From IMG/VR virus record IMGVR_UViG_3300025769_000240, positions 1-43,012 of that record: 43,012 nt of DNA, one strand, 5' to 3'. The notes below the pieces were generated by a model. It did not search any database. It worked only from the letters and a program-made list of their open reading frames with translations, and was not told where the DNA came from. Positions 42,201-43,012 of this stretch are shown here, piece after piece (positions within the stretch are counted from its first letter, which is position 1; every line of letters begins with the position of its first letter). The DNA comes from a virus. The position numbers were made by a program, and so were the translations under genes.

Positions 42201-42408
42201 TTTTGATGGTTTTGCACAATTTGCTGCGTCAGATGGAAATATAGTGGCTGCAAAACTTGATTATAGTATAGATACTAATCAATCTGGGTTAACTGCAGGA
42301 AGCACTTATTATTTAGACGATGAGACAGCTCTTACAACAACCTCTAGCGGTAATCAAAAAGTAGGTGTAGCTTTAACAGACACCGATTTGCAAATAGTTA
42401 AGACATAA
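36229..42408 (+). CDS. Giant tail fibre with cupredoxin-like domain and propeller-like repeats (2059 aa)
   Basis: Host-binding fibre. Start MTGYARQSSSSIQDGETITAAPLNSEFDAILAAF and GGHNHDGSSTEGA are typical of marine podoviral fibres. Four copies of V-P-V-TD-x2-(I/V)-D-(L/I)-GTSS-(L/K)-E-x3-DLYIDGTA lie near residues 95, 185, 381 and 922. A segment at about 592-712 looks like a cupredoxin (His656 in SGHPLRF, Cys703-x2-His706-x2-Met709 in YQCSSHGYMG). From about 1080 to 2000 there are roughly nine units with (D)-x-(D/S)-T-N-x2-(I/V)-x2-(Y/A)-Y, propeller-like. The C-terminus (SGLTAGSTYYLDD...VGVALTDTDLQIV) is a common fibre end, and a partner copy lies near 1500. No frameshift seen. Confidence 0.85.
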   Translation: MTGYARQSSSSIQDGETITAAPLNSEFDAILAAFAFSGGHNHDGSSTEGAYVGLIADVDALNKIVVDTSNNRHGFFVEVSSSAVEQIRIQDGAIVPVTDSDIDLGTSSLEFKDLYIDGTAYVDTLEIHVGATLSAGVLSLPDGSASAPVITNTGDTNQGLYFSGTDEMSFTAGGTAQVTFADGAIKPVTDNDIDLGTSSLEFKNLYIDGTANIDTLAATTMSGDLAMGSNKVTGLAAPTADGDAARKAYVDDSISTAEGLTQLAGNINVNGFHFFGSSGEDIKFKPVGSASLLATQDNDGEFVALVLRNESDAADTTGIASLRFDLEDTGGNTVDAAKIAVKKEQSFTATASTQDSKIVLSTSLNGTLTEYLELTSAGALVPVTDNTVDIGTSSKEIKDIYVDGTAYLDAIGFGSTSMTLPTSDGSANQVLKTDGSGTLSFGSGTTINNATENELVTVASTTTQLDGEANLTFDGTTLTLNGKLAMASNTAGKLLIADGTDFEPTAVGDLAEISSIANDDVLLAVDTSGGGLKKVARSTLVSGLATSSAISNVVEDTTPQLGGDLDAQGKDITDVGILFADASAGIYGPTGSPVVFTVTVASKTSAHPYNGDGSSSGYFLNGVESPALELHGADSVTSSTEYFYKFDQADSSNSGHPLRFYLDAAKTIAYTTGVTTSGTPGTAGAHTTIAVTNQTPSTLYYQCSSHGYMGNYAVVASSANITSSGAVSIDAVGDVTIDADGGDILFKDAGTTFGSATNTSGNLIIKSGTTTALTFDGANVAVAGDLTVNGTTTTVNSTTVTIDDPIFTLGGDSAPGSDDNKDRGIEFRYHTGSAAKVGFFGYDDSASAFTFIPDATNSSEVFSGTAGNVVFGNIAGTLTTAAQTNITSVGALDGGSITSGFGAIDNGTSGIRTNTFTAETSIVPDASGGADIGSTSLEWGDLYIADDKKIYLGSDQDVSIEYDEDGNDTTAVVAAGGISFAPHGTGTGNGTELRFQELAANGANYVGFKAPDAISSNEVWVLPNADGSADQVLKTDGSNTLSWADAGGGGTVDMVADGDIAIRKPVIRTAAGKAKQIAETTTVASDPSTKLADLDGSDTTNSTVMTAYEPTSGKFVMLYKDTSNSSYPTIVAGTWDDNNTGSITWGTPEVLNSAATIGSGLAVTAGNGRIHATYQAGSAGSGNLNLRTATIGSDLTFSGFSTAVDTFGEDQSGTYSGTIQLAFDTSTNYLIATYSDATDGTGNFYAIPIHINGTTYTTGSASTICSGNPANYRVGLVFDPDTNRTILAYKDNSNSGYTTVNVIQSAGTSGSPSLTVGSDVVVDSGDAGGTTSLTYDTTNNKVFLAYENSADTELKGAIGTVNSGTNSISFTTPASIKNTSANYEYFDMVYFEDQNKIYFVYKDNDDGDDLTYLLITPGASSFSVGSAVEVSANEHEVRPGSASAGVGKGVLFGLQDSDDSSKVAYLSFYNASTTTTVLTKANYLGVSAAAISDGATGKIVIPGGISEGHSSLTVGSRLFTNGAGTIGLAGNARGFEFIGKAISATQIQLQDREFEFYAEADGAVTKGAPIDVASGKIKAIVGNSIGLGSATTLSGTNTTQQLDSVYDTGSDRTVVIYKDTANSNYGTAVVLQSGTDSVTAGTPVVFHSGVTTVAQYQSPNSIVYDPDTNRIIVLFVGPSDYLYSVVGSITAGTNASSWGSVQTIDSSKGYQSPAISYDLGVDRVLIMGRQQTNSGKIGSWVGTVNGGTTNNITLGSEAYMEGSGDSKRIFGVLYDTTNDKHIINYSNYSNSSVRFTVATVTGGTTNTVAWVTTDAFAGGSGGYDNVRNGCISFDPDRTTSGETVFAYVWSAANDSNKTQAARVNVTSTGASASTLRKSTIIEPGHDNLPEGYGGMDLTYDTSTDTHVYAAGNADGLKLAAFTLTGDGGVTGAITVSGFTDNVMTAAAQTSGATLAFDSDTNKMILSYQDEDNDYAKAKMITSPAVASTKANFDGFAQFAASDGNIVAAKLDYSIDTNQSGLTAGSTYYLDDETALTTTSSGNQKVGVALTDTDLQIVKT

Positions 42409-42420
42409 AGGAGAAAACAA

Positions 42421-42876
42421 ATGCAAACAATAGTAAGAAATGGAACTAATATAAGTCTTTATTATTTAGAAGATAGTAAAACTGTAGATATTGGTTCTGA
42501 CCAAACAACAATTAGTGTAGGCGGTACACCTGAATTAATTATTGCAGATTGCGATTCAAGCAACGCAACATTACATACAGGCGTAGATGCACAGGCTACT
42601 TGGTGGGGTGGAAAATACAAACATGATGGTTCTTCATGGTCAGTTAATACAGATTATAAAGGTGTAAATGACCTTACATCTGATATTAATGATTCTATAA
42701 ACCAAATTCCTGTCGGTAATACAAACCCATTTACAACATCTGGCACTGTGCAAATAGGTAATGAAAAGATTACTTATACTGGAGTTGATGGAACAAATCT
42801 TATAGGTTGCACTAGAGGGGCTGCATCGACAAGTGCTGCAAGTCATATCTATGGCGATTCTGTAACACAAATATAA
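42421..42876 (+). CDS. Tail-associated protein, 151 aa
   Basis: Beta-rich protein that ends with NPFTTSGTVQIGNEKITYTGVDGTNLIGCTRGAASTSAASH, a short domain repeated in many phage tail proteins and known from its IGxExIxYTG...CTRG core. AAAGGAGAAAACAA precedes the start. It probably joins the tail or fibre; a chaperone role is possible. Confidence 0.66.
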   Translation: MQTIVRNGTNISLYYLEDSKTVDIGSDQTTISVGGTPELIIADCDSSNATLHTGVDAQATWWGGKYKHDGSSWSVNTDYKGVNDLTSDINDSINQIPVGNTNPFTTSGTVQIGNEKITYTGVDGTNLIGCTRGAASTSAASHIYGDSVTQI

Positions 42877-42889
42877 CTAAGGAGCAAAC

Positions 42890-43012
42890 ATGTCTAAACC
42901 TACTGCAAGCCTAGTAAATCAAAAGATAGACGATCATGTGGATGCATGTACGAGTAGATATGAAGCTATAGACAAACGACTGTATAGAATAGAAGCAATA
43001 CTTATAGGAGCA
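42890..43012 (+). CDS. Partial coiled-coil protein at the window end
   Basis: The frame starts at 42890 (AAGGAGCAAAC before the ATG) and has no stop in the window. The visible 41 residues MSKPTASLVNQKIDDHVDAC... form a charged helix (YEAIDKRLYRIEAILIGA). Small proteins with a helix followed by a membrane span sit here in many phages (holin or XhlA-like). The membrane span would lie beyond the edge, so identity is open. Confidence 0.5.
   Translation, partial: MSKPTASLVNQKIDDHVDACTSRYEAIDKRLYRIEAILIGA

Overview
The window looks like a large piece of an AT-rich lytic podovirus from seawater, of the kind represented by phage HMO-2011 (host SAR116) and its relatives on SAR11 and Roseobacter. The best evidence is a family A DNA polymerase with a DnaJ-type zinc insertion between its exonuclease and polymerase parts. 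That feature is established for the HMO-2011 group. A podovirus-like portal, terminase, capsid and tail-tube set, and small gene families common in marine phages, agree with this. I see no integrase, CRISPR array, tRNA, rRNA, insertion sequence or single-subunit RNA polymerase. Family names come from motif reading alone, without a database search.

Layout. Two divergent arms face away from a roughly 700-base AT-rich non-coding region (17579-18272) that carries repeats and may hold the control region or origin. The left arm (minus strand, about 17.6 kb down to 1) begins with a dense run of very small early genes (17.6-12.1 kb). Most overlap by TAATG, ATGA or a few bases, and several are too short for routine gene callers. 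Recognisable members are a Gp88-like protein, an Api92/DUF1281-like protein and several single-span membrane microproteins. A large DNA cytosine-5 methyltransferase follows. After a rho-independent terminator (9409-9447) and a candidate promoter (9371-9398) comes the replication block: Toprim primase, DnaB-type helicase, a DUF3102-like protein, DNA polymerase, a possible ssDNA-binding protein, an Fe-S cluster PD-(D/E)XK exonuclease, DUF3310, an RMF-like protein and a class II (B12-dependent) ribonucleotide reductase cut by the window edge.

The right arm (plus strand, 18.3-43.0 kb) starts at a near-consensus promoter (18273-18301) with an HNH-like protein. It continues with a cluster of extremely basic small proteins (19.5-21.65 kb), a lipoprotein, small and large terminase, portal, a 1442-residue virion protein, scaffold, major capsid protein, a decoration-like protein, two tail-tube or connector proteins, a 2059-residue tail fibre, and two more tail or lysis-region genes, the last one partial.

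How it works together. Early proteins probably take over the host. Nucleotide reductase, polymerase, helicase, primase and exonuclease replicate the DNA and probably recycle host DNA. The methyltransferase probably protects phage DNA. The right arm packages DNA and builds the particle. The most notable observations are: an 18-bp palindrome present twice exactly (8742-8759 and 32130-32147); a heavily structured leader before the capsid gene; a 15-bp RNA hairpin just before the connector gene; a cupredoxin-like domain with apparent type-1 copper ligands in the tail fibre; ADP-ribosyltransferase-like and muramidase-like segments in the 1442-residue virion protein; an HTH-like insertion in the methyltransferase; and an RMF-like early protein.
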